64,000 nucleotides of DNA from Corinectria fuckeliana. Its lineage: Eukaryota; Ascomycota; Sordariomycetes; Hypocreales; Nectriaceae. Below are positions 12,670 to 22,081 of this stretch, in pieces. The translations under genes were made by a program, and so were the position numbers. The notes beneath the pieces were generated by a model. That model saw nothing but the letters and a program-made list of their open reading frames with translations. It did not search any database and was not told the origin of the DNA. The stretch covers positions 1-64,000 of the forward strand of contig WPDH01000005.1 of the NCBI GenBank assembly GCA_019137255.1. The letters are read 5' to 3'. The first letter of the stretch is position 1, and each line of letters begins with the position of its first letter.

Positions 12670-14377
12670 CTTAATAATAACTAGGTAATAAATACTTATC
12701 TCTTTTTAACCTAAATATAAACTTAAATAACTAAACTGTTAAAACTCTAAATAAAAGCTACTTAAAACTATAAAAGAAACTAGACTATAAACTAAACTAA
12801 TAATAAAAATTTAAGCTTAAGAAGAGGTATAATAAACCTAACTGTTATAATAAGGCTAGACTTTTTTCTCCTTCTTATTATTCTTCTTATCTTACTTTTA
12901 GTAAGCTTACTTTTAGAGTTATTTCTCCTCTAAGTGTTATTACTTAGCTATAATATACTCTGCTTTAGAATAAGTAAGAGCTTCTTCTTTAGAATCTTAA
13001 GTAAGCAGTTAGTAGCTATAAGAGGTATAAAAAGAAGTGTAAAAAGAGGCTAAGAAATAAACTAAACTATAATAAGAAAAATCACTAAATATATTATTAC
13101 TATATACTAAGCTCTTATTATTATAAGAATAGTTAAGAGCTAGTTAGTTACTATAATAAAAAGATATTATACTTATAAAAGAAACAGATAGCTTAAAAGT
13201 CTTATTATTATAATACTAAATAATAAAGGCTTAGATAGCTTTAGAAAAATTATTAGGAAAAGTATAAGTAGAACTCTTATTAGATACCCTAATAGTAAGT
13301 ATACACTTAGTAACTACTAAGATATAAAAGGCTAATAATAGAAGTTAAAAGATAAAATTGTTATAGTAATATAAGAGTGTTATAAATACTAGATAAGCTT
13401 ATAAAACTAACTAGTTCTTATAGTTAATTAAACTAAATTTAACCTTAGTATATAAAGCTTAAATCTAGATAGAAATAACTACTTCTTAGTATATAAATAA
13501 ATATATATTACTACTATAAATATAAATACTTATAAGGTTCTTAGTAAACTTAATAAGATTTTACTATATAGTAATAATAGTATAAATAGTATAAATAATA
13601 TATTAGCAGCTAATAGTAAAAATACTCTCTTTCTTATTATTTTAGTTATAGTAAGAAAAATAGTAAAGAAAGTTCTAATACTATTATACTATAAGAACTA
13701 ACTTAGTAAGAATCTATTATTATAAAATTAGTATAAGCACTTATAACTTACTAAGTACTTATAATATATACCTAGCTATATTACTTATTTAAGGCTTTAT
13801 AGATAGTATAGTAAGAAATAAGAGAATTATATATATAAGAATATAAGAAGAAATAGTATTTCTATTAGATATAATAAGAGTAAAAAATACTACTAGAAGG
13901 TATTTTAGAAAACTTCTTATCTAAGAAGAGGAAATTAACTTTAGCCTAAGTATAAAACTTCTTTAATATTATAACTATAACTCTAAGAATTAATATTAGT
14001 ATATAAGAGCTAAATACTTAGCAAGTAGGTAAAGATAATATTAAGAAGATAAGAACTAATTAAAAGAAAAAATATAAAGTTAAGAGAAAAACCTAATATA
14101 TTAACTATAGATAAGAGAGTTTTAAAAAAGGTTATAAGAAAGAGGAAATCTTAAACTTAAGGTAAATAAAAACCTAAAGTAAATATTTAGAGTGTAAAAT
14201 AAGTAAGCCCTTATATAATAGCCTAATAACTACTTATATAATACTTAGATTATAATAAACCTAATAATAAGCTATATTATTTTTATATAGTTAGTAAACT
14301 ACTATATATATAAGAAAATAATAAACTTCTTATTATAAAGAATAACACTTTAGGATAAGGCTTAGAGGGGGAGAAAG
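12670..14377 (+). pseudogene. Probable 3' segment of gypsy copy 1, resumed after copy 2
   Basis: From about 13,500 to 14,377 the sequence is the reverse complement of 7,555 to 6,676, the 3' part of copy 2, and it ends in the same polypurine tract (14,364-14,377) immediately before an LTR in + orientation. That is the 3' end expected for the interrupted + strand copy 1. The segment 12,670-13,490 has no match in copy 2 and ends in a TATAAATAAATATA run resembling a LINE tail, so it may hold a further small insertion. I recognise no domain in it. Confidence 0.5.
14364..14377 (+). other. Polypurine tract before 3' LTR
   Basis: AGAGGGGGAGAAAG directly precedes the LTR start TAATTATA. It would prime plus-strand cDNA synthesis in an active element. 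The - strand counterpart in copy 2 is at 6,676-6,689. Confidence 0.6.
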
Positions 14378-14588
14378 TAATTATAATAGTTAGTACTAAT
14401 ACTATTAATACTTAATATAAGCCTTTAGGGCTTAACCTTAGGGCTTGCCTAAATAGTAGGCTAATAGCCCCTTTAAGAATACTAGATAAGTACTTACTAA
14501 ATGCTTATTAAGTGAAAGCTTTATAATATACTAATACCTACCTTTATAATCTTTATATTTACACCCTGGTGAGACTAACTCTTATAAT
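14378..14588 (+). repeat. LTR, probable 3' end of copy 1
   Basis: Reverse complement of the two LTRs of copy 2. It begins TAATTATAATAG right after the polypurine tract and ends near CTTATAAT, after which unrelated sequence starts. Its orientation fits the + strand copy 1 and not copy 2. Confidence 0.65.
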
Positions 14589-15139
14589 TATAAGCTGTAT
14601 AAGAAAGTTAAATTTCTTAAAATAAATAGCTGTAAAGTTTTTAGAGGTTTTAAGTGATTAAGAGGTTTTAAAGTAGGTTCTGATAACTAATAGATAGCTT
14701 ATTAGGTAGAGGAGAAAAAGTGGGTCAGATTGGTATATTTTATAAGATGATTGGTTGAAATCTGAGTGCTTAAGTGTCTGCTCTATATCTAGACACAGGC
14801 GGAAATCACTCTCTCTTTATAGACAAATTCCCAGTCTCCCAGCAGTCCAAATAGGTCGTATAATAGCTCGATCCGTAGCCAAAGTCATGACGAATATCAT
14901 GCTGAAATTTCGGACTGTCCGGATGTAACGTTACACCGCAATTGCAGTTCCGGTGGCAAATCTTTTAGAGTTTGTCCAAAAGTTGGTATAAGTTAGAAAA
15001 CTGGTATTTGGTGGCGATTTAATAATAGCTAATAGAAATTCGAGAAAGTCTCCACACAGTGTTAACACAGTGCTAATAGGACTGTATGCTAATATATACT
15101 AGGATTTTCCTAGGATTTTATAATACTAGTTAAAGCTAG
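14589..15139. other. Less mutated island between repeat relics
   Basis: From about 14,690 to 15,060 the sequence regains CG dinucleotides and ordinary composition (for example around 14,860-14,970), while both sides are RIP-type AT-rich. I find no gene in it. It may be original host sequence, too unique for RIP, into which the retrotransposons inserted. Confidence 0.45.
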
Positions 15140-15335
15140 TAAACTCTAATAAGTAGTAAAAGGTTTTTTATCTTATAGCTTACTATTAGGTTTTTCCTCT
15201 TTATTATAAACTAGTTTAAGCTATTTAGAAGAAGGTCTAAATAACTATAGAGTTAAAACAGTATATAAATAAATAAATAAATAAAATAATATATAAATAA
15301 ATAAATAAATAAATAATTTTCTTATTTAGTAAGCT
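15140..15335 (+). mobile_element. 3' tail fragment of the non-LTR-like family
   Basis: Positions 15,150-15,275 match the reverse complement of about 1,792-1,915, the 3' end of the insertion at 1,792-3,702. Here it is followed by a longer tail of TAAA/ATAAA repeats (15,263-15,317). Homology stops near 15,140, so this copy is strongly 5'-truncated, as is usual for non-LTR retrotransposons. Confidence 0.55.
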
Positions 15336-15856
15336 ATATTTTATTTAAAACTTAAAAAAATATAAAGTATACTTAAAATAGTAAGACTTATATATTAGCT
15401 TAGTATACTAATACTATAAAGGTTTATTTTATTATCCCCAGTTTATATTAACTAGATCTTATAATAAAAAACCTAGCGTTAAAATAACTACTTTATATTA
15501 TCCCACCTTGTCTATACAGTAGTGACAGCATAAGTAGTAGCAGCAGTAGTAGCAGCAGAGTATCACAGTAGACCTGACAAGAGGTGGGTAAGAATGCTAT
15601 CAACTATGGTATTTAATCACTAGCTATGTTATCATAGGAAGCGAGGGTGGGAGTAAAACCTCTTAAACGCCGACACAAGCCCTTCCTCCAGTCGTTGCCG
15701 GACCCGACAAACACGAAAAGACAGACACACTCCAACAGAATGACATGGCGGACATGATCCATCCGCACCGGCACCCGCTACCCGCGTTCATCCTCTCGTC
15801 GTCCTCGACCGCGGCCTCTGAGTTCGTCCCATATAACCCAATATAAACAATTCAGT
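15336..15856. other. Edge of the AT-rich block and 3' flank of pkaR
   Basis: AT-rich sequence continues to about 15,480. A GTA/GCA trinucleotide repeat follows at about 15,529-15,560, and composition becomes that of normal genic DNA by about 15,600. The rest is 3' flank of the - strand gene ending at 15,857. No gene is visible. Confidence 0.5.
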
Positions 15857-17298
15857 CTAACCGGTGTGCAGAGGATCCATCTCCTCGACTCCCGACTTGG
15901 CGGCCCGGTACTTGGTTCGCCGCATGATTCCCTCCACGGGACCCAGCAACCGCTGGAAGGCGCTCTTGCCCAGGCTCGCGACCTTGACATCCGTCGTGGC
16001 GACGACACTAGCGGCTCGCGGGGCGTCATTTAGCAGCGCCAACTCACCAAAGTAGTCTCCCTTGTTGTAGCTGAGTACCTTGTTCGAAGTGTCGCCCTTG
16101 TAGGCTGCGGCTTCACCGTTCTCCAGCAGGTAGAATGCGTGGCCTGGATCGCCTTCCTTGATGATGACCTCTCCCGAGGGAAACTTCTTCGTCTCCAGAG
16201 CGTCGGCAATCTTGGAACGCTCGTACGGGGTCAGAGTCGAGAGAATGGGAACTTCCTTGAGAAAGCTCTCGTATATTCGTCGTCGAGCAAATGTCGACTC
16301 CATCAAGATGCGCCGGAACGTCACACGATCGAGAGCCCAGACTGTGCACCCGCTCTCGGCCGAGATGACCGTGGCAGCTCGTGGGGCATTGTACATCAGG
16401 GCAAGCTCGCCAAACGAGCCGCCGGACTGGATGTTGCCGACCTTGTCTCCCATGCCATCAATGCCGGCCTGGATGCTTCCGGTCGCGTTGACGTGGACGT
16501 CAAAGGAGCCCTTCTCGACGACATAAAAGTAGTCGCCAGCGTCTCCCTGACTAATTACCTAGAGACCCCTGTCAGTATCACTTACACAAAATTACACAAA
16601 ATTACACCTGCCAAGCTAGAGTGACATACCTTGATTCCCTTGGCAGGGATTGGTTTCTCAACCAAGGCGCCCAAAATTTGGGCGCTCTGTTCGTCCTCGA
16701 GGTGGCTGAACAGAAAGTTGCCCTCTATAGCGCGCTTGAGCCGGTCCAGCTGCTCCGCGGACTTCTCATGATAGGGAGGGGTCCAGTTGTCGTATGTATC
16801 GGCACTGGGCTTGAGGGACTCTGCCGACACTGAAGTGCGACGGGAAAAGTTGTACTGGGCTGGGTAGCTGTCGGGGTTTTGGGGGCTCCTCATGGTGGGA
16901 GGCTGGTCGGCCGAGGCGTCGCCGCCAAAAGGACCCGAGAACAAGCTCGGAGATCCTGCACGAAAGCTTCTGTTCGTGGGAGAAGTGATGATATCGTTTT
17001 CTTCTTCCTCAATGACACGCTGCATCATGTTGTTTCCTGGAGCACTGCCTCCAAAGGGGTTGCTGTTCTCCCCAAAGGGACTCGTGAACGGGCCGGACAT
17101 GGTGTGCTGGTTGGGTTGGCTCGAATTAATATCTGAGTGGGTACCGCCAGCTGTGGCACGAGACGCCGCCCGTTGGCTCACAAGTCGCGTTGTGAAGTAG
17201 TCGGCGCAGAACTGGAGGATATCGGAGGGACGAGCCTGGAGGATTTGTAGGTTAAGGGCCTGTATCTCGCCTAAGTAAGCTTCAGGTAGAAGAGGCAT
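15857..17298 (-). CDS. pkaR: cAMP-dependent protein kinase regulatory subunit
   Basis: Regulatory subunit that holds the PKA catalytic subunit inactive until cAMP binds. Two exons (17,298-16,630 and 16,558-15,857) joined over a 71-bp intron with donor GTATGT give 456 aa. Residues 1-45 are the dimerisation/docking helix pair (P-S-D-I-L-Q-F-C-A-D-Y-F). Residues 153-157, R-R-T-S-V, form the inhibitor site and carry a phosphorylatable Ser, as in type II subunits. Two cyclic-nucleotide domains follow, each with a phosphate-binding cassette: G-E-L-A-L-M-Y-N-A-P-R-A-A (E274, R283) and G-E-L-A-L-L-N-D-A-P-R-A-A (E395, R404). Both Glu/Arg pairs are intact, so both sites should bind cAMP. The linker before the inhibitor site is long and rich in Ser, Pro and Asn, usual for filamentous fungi. 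The start is the first ATG of the docking domain. The transposon nest lies downstream of the stop. Confidence 0.95.
16559..16629 (-). other. pkaR intron
   Basis: Donor GTATGT after K223 and acceptor CTCTAG before V-I-S-Q-G-D-A-G-D-Y. Splicing restores the first cyclic-nucleotide-binding domain, which would otherwise run into a stop. Confidence 0.9.
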
Positions 17299-20021
17299 GC
17301 TAGATGAGTATCCTGGGGAAGGATGTAGAAGAGGGTTTGGAAGCTTGCAGGCGAGGTGGTTCGTTGGCTGGAGGAGAAGGACTGAGCGAGTGGGAAGAAC
17401 GAGGGGAAGCGAGGGGGGAGAACGAGGTAGATGGGGGCATGGAGATTAAGATAATGCGCGGTTGACCTACAGCTGCCTAGGGTGTTTATATTGCGGAGCA
17501 GGGACCGGCAAGCTGTAGCAAGGTCAGGAAAGATGGTGGTTTGGGGCTGACATGAAGGCGAAAGGCATTCATGGGTATAAGGGAGACATCAAGCGTGAAG
17601 AGGAGCTTTGAATGTGCTTGGTCTAAGCTGGACCGGGGCAGGCGTTGGTTGTACATAGTAAGAAAGTGAAGCGGGAAACGGGCTGTAATCCGCGCTTGGG
17701 CGCGATGTGGCGTGGGCAGGGCCTGTCAGATAGACAAGGGATGGAGGTATGGTAGTAAGGCAGGAGAGACAGTGTAAAGCGGATATATTGGAATGACGGG
17801 ACAACAAGGCTGTGGTGTCGTGGCTAAGCAAAGAGAGGCAGGCGGCTGATGAACTATCAAAGCCAGTATTTGCTTTTCGGCCGCCTAGACACTCTGAGGA
17901 GAGCATCTAGCAGACACCAACGTCAAGCATCTGGGTCCTCAGGCTCTTTTGGGGGCAATTGGTGGCGAAGGGGATAAAATAGGCAACGGTAGCACAGCAC
18001 AGGGCAGCTGCGGACAGGGTCTGACTCACTTGGTATCCTGGCAAACGAGACCCTGGGAGTCGGATTGGCTGATGACGGTATTCCTGGTGAGATCCTAGAA
18101 TGTCCAACGGGGCAGTCGCGTGGACACGGACGGATCAGACGGCCAGGCCAGGGCTGCCAGAGAGAGACTGGGGGTGAAGCTCAAAGAGAGGAAGCCAGCT
18201 GAAGAGCGAGGCGGAGATGGAGGGGGAGGTGATCCTGAAGGAGGGGGAGGCGGGGGAGGTCGATGGACGGGCTGACCTCTGGCTTGGCTCTATGCTCTAA
18301 ATCATGGAAGAAGAGCGCGAGGAAAACCAGGCAGGGAAGCGTCCGTGATCTGGAAAAGGGGAAGTATGGGAGTTAGTAGTGGTAGTAGTAGTAGTAGTAG
18401 AAGAAGAGGAAGAGAAGAATAATGACAAGGCCTGAAAGACGCGGGCGGGACGAGGAGGGACGGAATGGAGGAGTGGGGGAAGGAGGAGAGGAGAGGTGAA
18501 AGAGTTCCAGAGGTGCCGCCGGGGAAGCTTTCTAGAACGCTGCGCACGGGCCCTTTGTCGATCGGTGCGTTTCTTCCAGACGTGCTTCCGCAGCGATGAT
18601 GCGGTGCGGCCCCCAGTTTGGCTGCTTCGGGTTGATTGGGTCTACCGATAAATGAGTTACGCCCTGTAATAAGGTACCTATGGTATCTGCGAATAGCGGG
18701 ACGCAGGCGGAGCGGATGGTTTGTTCACAGAAACGACGGGACACCCGCAGCTAGATATCTAGACTATTGCTTGCACCTTGGCACCGGATCAAGACAAAGC
18801 CCGCCAAGGGCACACCCACCGACGGCTACAGTTAGGCCAGAACCCTTTAAGGTATCACGTAGACCATGTTGCCGTGCTGTCCCTCGTTAGCCTGTCGCCA
18901 CCTGTTTTCCCGAACTTAAGTAAGGCGGCCATGGAACACCCGGACCGCCAGGCAATCAGTGCGTCCCGACGTCTCCTCCCCAAGCGCCTCCAGATCTTGA
19001 GTGCCATTTTGATGTTTTGCCTTCTAGTATATTGCTACTGTGCTTATGTTTCTATCTGCTATGAGTGCAGTGCGATATGGCTGCCATGTTGACAATGTTT
19101 GTTACTGCCAGTCGCCTGGCCACCAAAACTCATGCTAGGCCTGTCTCGTCGTCGCCATGCGCGAGCTCCATTCCCAGTGAAGCTCCGTTATGCTACCCCA
19201 GTGTGCCCAGTTGACGTCCAGTGGCGTCCACCAACGACGTCATTAGCTTGCCTACTCCGTACAACACATCCTCAGACATCTTACCAAATGATCCTCACGC
19301 TGCGCTGCCTTTGCCATAGCATAATCTACGTGTTCCACCTGGCAACCGCCGTCATGCAGCACGCTAGACTTAATCTCTTCGGCTTCCTGGACAGAGCCGT
19401 CCTTCATCTGCAGCTACCCGCCCCATGGATTCCAGAACTTGTCATCGTTCGTAGCAAAGCTGCAGCGTCACACCTCATGTCACACAAAGAGCACCACTCG
19501 GTTCCTGTCACCCATGGTTCTCTTGCAAAGACAATTATTCACGTACCTAGCCCCCCACTTGCCCATGGCTTCCACCTACGGTTGTACGGAGCGCCTCCTT
19601 ACGAGCCCTCGGGGTATCGTTCCTGGCATGATAAAGTACACGGAGCCTCCATGGTCAATCCTCCGGCTACTCCTCCTCTCCCCCATCCAAGACGCCGCTC
19701 AGATCTTTCCTGGCGACTATAGAGTACAGTACAGCGGAATCAATCAACAAGAATCTCAACTGAAAACAAAAAAGAAGATGCCTAACCCCGGACGCCAGAA
19801 TGATGCCTGCCGATGCAAATGCATTCGTGTGATCCCACCGAAATTCCACTCGAGCATCGCGGCTCGTGTGCCCCTCAAACGCCGGCTCCTTGTACCACTT
19901 TCCTCATCCTTCACTCCCCTAAAACCGCCTCTGCCTCGGTTGCCTCCTTTGTCTTGGAAGCTTCCTCCGCCTTGCTTGCCTTTGGTGAAATATGGTCGCC
20001 ACTGCCTCTCATCGGTTTCCC
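17299..20021. other. Intergenic region between pkaR and hfi1 (2.7 kb)
   Basis: The pkaR side (17,299 to about 18,540) is its upstream region and leader, with purine-rich tracts on the + strand (pyrimidine-rich in the direction of pkaR) and an AGT-type microsatellite at about 18,370-18,400. The rest is unique sequence. Several open frames of up to 207 codons on the + strand at 19,099-20,038 show no recognisable domain, no convincing start context and low-complexity composition; I do not call them genes. Confidence 0.5.
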
Positions 20022-21527
20022 CTAGGTTCCTACCGTGAAGCACGAGTCTAGAACGCTATCCAGCATATCCATGTCCTCGCTCTCTGCGCCTTCCCACCAA
20101 AGCTCGTTGTCGATGTCCATGGCATCTGTGTGTCCGTTGGCCAACTCATGACCCTTGACACCATTTATGCCCATGGCATGAATCTCCTCAACTCGTCCTT
20201 TAGGTTCGTAGTCGTGCAACCACGTGTAGTCATCCCAGTTCTCCAGCTCCCCCTCCCGATAACCGTAGAGAACCTGTGTCATTAGGACGGGGAACTGTGC
20301 CATTCCGCTATCAGCCATCTCCAGAGAGAGACGGAGATCCGACATCCCCAATGGCCCGCGTTCGCTAGCAGCCTTGGACTCGATTGGCAGGAACCCGCTC
20401 TTATCTCGGGCGATCTCGCCGCGGAGAGCAGCGTCCTCTTCGTGTTTGAGTTGCTGTTGGTATTTATTCGTTTGAATCCAAGTCGTTCCGATTCCAAACC
20501 CTGCACTGCCGGAGTCGCCAGGGCCATTGCTTCGCGTACGGCTAAAGACCTGTGTCAAGATTTCCTTGATAAACGTCTCGACGCCCACCGACAAGAACTG
20601 TGGTGCTTCGGTAGTGTGGCCGCTGACTAGACCAGCCTCGTAACAGAATGGCAACATTCGGCCGCTGATCATACCGATATCGGGGAACTCGCCTGACTCG
20701 ATGGCCAGTGGTTGTGCAAATCGCTTTCGAATCTCTAGGTCAAAGTCTATTGACTTGTTAGAAGCGGACCTAATCATAAGCTGTTCTAGCACTTACTCAT
20801 GTTGTTGATCCCCCCCGTCGCACTTGGGGTTGTGTCTGCGACCATTGATGGCTTGCGATGTGTCTCCGTGAACACATTTGATATACTCTCTATCGGATCC
20901 CACTTGGCAACAGGTTAGCTTTGATGAAAAGAGCAGGAGGAAGGATACCAACATCGTTGAGGGCTAGATCCTTGACACGTCTCCGGTCCCGCGCGGGTAG
21001 CTGCATGATGTCTCCCTTTAACCTGCGCTCGGCCGCATCACCTGATACGGGCTTGCTTCCCGCAGTCGCTGCGGGCTTGTCGTTGGCGCTGACCCAGGGC
21101 GCCAGGCCCTGATCCGGCATCTCACGGGTGACATTTCCGTAGATGGCGGCGATGAGGTTGTTGTGGAGATGCTCCTTGTCGCCAGGTCCGGCAAGAATGG
21201 GGTCGATTCGCTCCGAGTACTCGGTCTGGTTCAATCGCCCTGTCGCATATGTCAGCAGGCGCAACTTGCGACACCAGACGTACGATACCTACCGATCAAG
21301 AACTCGGTGGTCGATTCCTTATATACCACCCATTGCTCGGGGCCGATGGCGGCTTTGAGCGCGGCGTAAAGCGGCTCCAGGTCAATTCGGGCGGGGATGA
21401 TCTGGCTCGACTTGGCGACCTTGGGCGCGCCGGGTGTTCCGCCGGCGAGGGTCTTGGTTGACAGAATAGGAGTCGAGAGGCTGACTGATGAGCGACTCAA
21501 CAGAGCCGCGGGGTCGATGTCGGGCAT
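20022..21527 (-). CDS. hfi1: SAGA complex subunit Hfi1 (Ada1)
   Basis: Structural subunit of the SAGA histone-acetyltransferase coactivator. Four exons (21,527-21,293; 21,239-20,953; 20,902-20,797; 20,746-20,022) give 450 aa. Residues about 25-190 hold the SAGA-Tad1 segment: R-L-N-Q-T-E-Y, H-L-H-N-N-L-I-A-A-I-Y-G-N and D-R-R-R-V-K-D-L. The C-terminal part holds the histone-fold region (L-E-I-R-K-R-F-A-Q-P-L, then R-M-L-P-F-C-Y-E-A-G-L-V) and the conserved S-R-T-R-S-N-G-P-G-D-S-G and V-L-Y-G-Y-R-E-G-E-L. Introns are 53, 50 and 50 bp. The first has donor GTAGGT and branch CTGAC; the third has donor GTAAGT and branch CTAAC; the second uses the weak donor GTTGGT with branch CTAAC, chosen because it alone keeps the frame into W-D-P-I-E-S. 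The gene is divergent from GCP3. Confidence 0.88.
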
Positions 21528-22081
21528 CTTGATACTGGGGTATTTGGCGACGGCGTCGCGTGCGGCAGTGGAGCGCGGCGCGACGCAGAGAAAAGACGCA
21601 TGAGTTGATCAAAACGAACGGCGGCGACGGTGCGATCTCGGAATCGGAGTCAGCCCGATGAAACAGGCATTGTGAGGCGGGCTGGTTGATGGCGAGCTGT
21701 TCCGCGGTTGACGTTATGATGCGAGTGTCGACAGATGAAGCGTCGTTGGAAATTTTGCCGAAGCCTAACGGACACCGAGAACAGCGCACGGCCAAGGTAG
21801 ACAGTACTTTTGGGCGCCCCTGTGATTAGGTGGCCATCAAGGTTTCGACTACTTGCCCAAAGCGGCACTACCTCATCCCACCACCACCACCACCACCACC
21901 ACAGTACCAAGTCTCCTCTGTCGCGTCTGGCGCGTCTCTGCCAGGCCGTCTCAGTATCACGAACACCTTACTTCGCACACCCTGTAGCCGAGATCATACT
22001 TCACCGCGCCCCAGCGCATTCGTGACAACTAACTGGCCCTCGCGCGCCTCGCAATCGCTGGTCGCTTGCGACAATGCCGCT
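21528..22081. promoter_or_regulatory. Shared hfi1/GCP3 upstream region with (CCA)n repeat
   Basis: The two start codons are 554 bp apart and divergent, so both promoters lie here. A perfect run of about eight CCA/CAC triplets (21,877-21,902) sits near the middle. No TATA box is evident on either strand. Confidence 0.5.

Larger units (their letters stand above)
1..14588. mobile_element. RIP-degenerated nest of LTR and non-LTR retrotransposons
   Basis: The whole stretch is extremely AT-rich with almost no CG dinucleotides and a great excess of TA, the footprint of repeat-induced point mutation. No long open frame survives on either strand. Two related Ty3/gypsy copies in opposite orientation can be aligned by eye: positions 1-1,791 plus 3,703 to about 5,885 match the reverse complement of about 11,565 down to about 7,600. 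The layout is a + strand copy interrupted first by a 1.9-kb non-LTR-like insertion and again by a complete - strand copy. This nested reading is inferred from repeat orientation, polypurine tracts and one clear target duplication. The domains are seen directly as degenerate translations. Confidence 0.85.

Noticed and set aside
6467..14588. Large inverted repeat read as one giant foldback or TIR transposon
   Set aside because: Inverted arms (6,467-7,555 and 13,500-14,588) each consist of an LTR preceded by a polypurine tract and the 3' part of a gypsy element, and a third LTR (12,461) is direct to the left one. Two nested opposite LTR elements explain this better.
15778..16624. Open frames on the + strand and in other - strand frames across pkaR
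   Set aside because: They lie opposite or out of frame to the well-supported PKA regulatory subunit and show no domain.
19099..20038. Overlapping + strand frames of 207 and 199 codons
   Set aside because: No domain, poor start contexts, overlap of different frames with similar composition, and one runs into the 3' end of hfi1 on the opposite strand.
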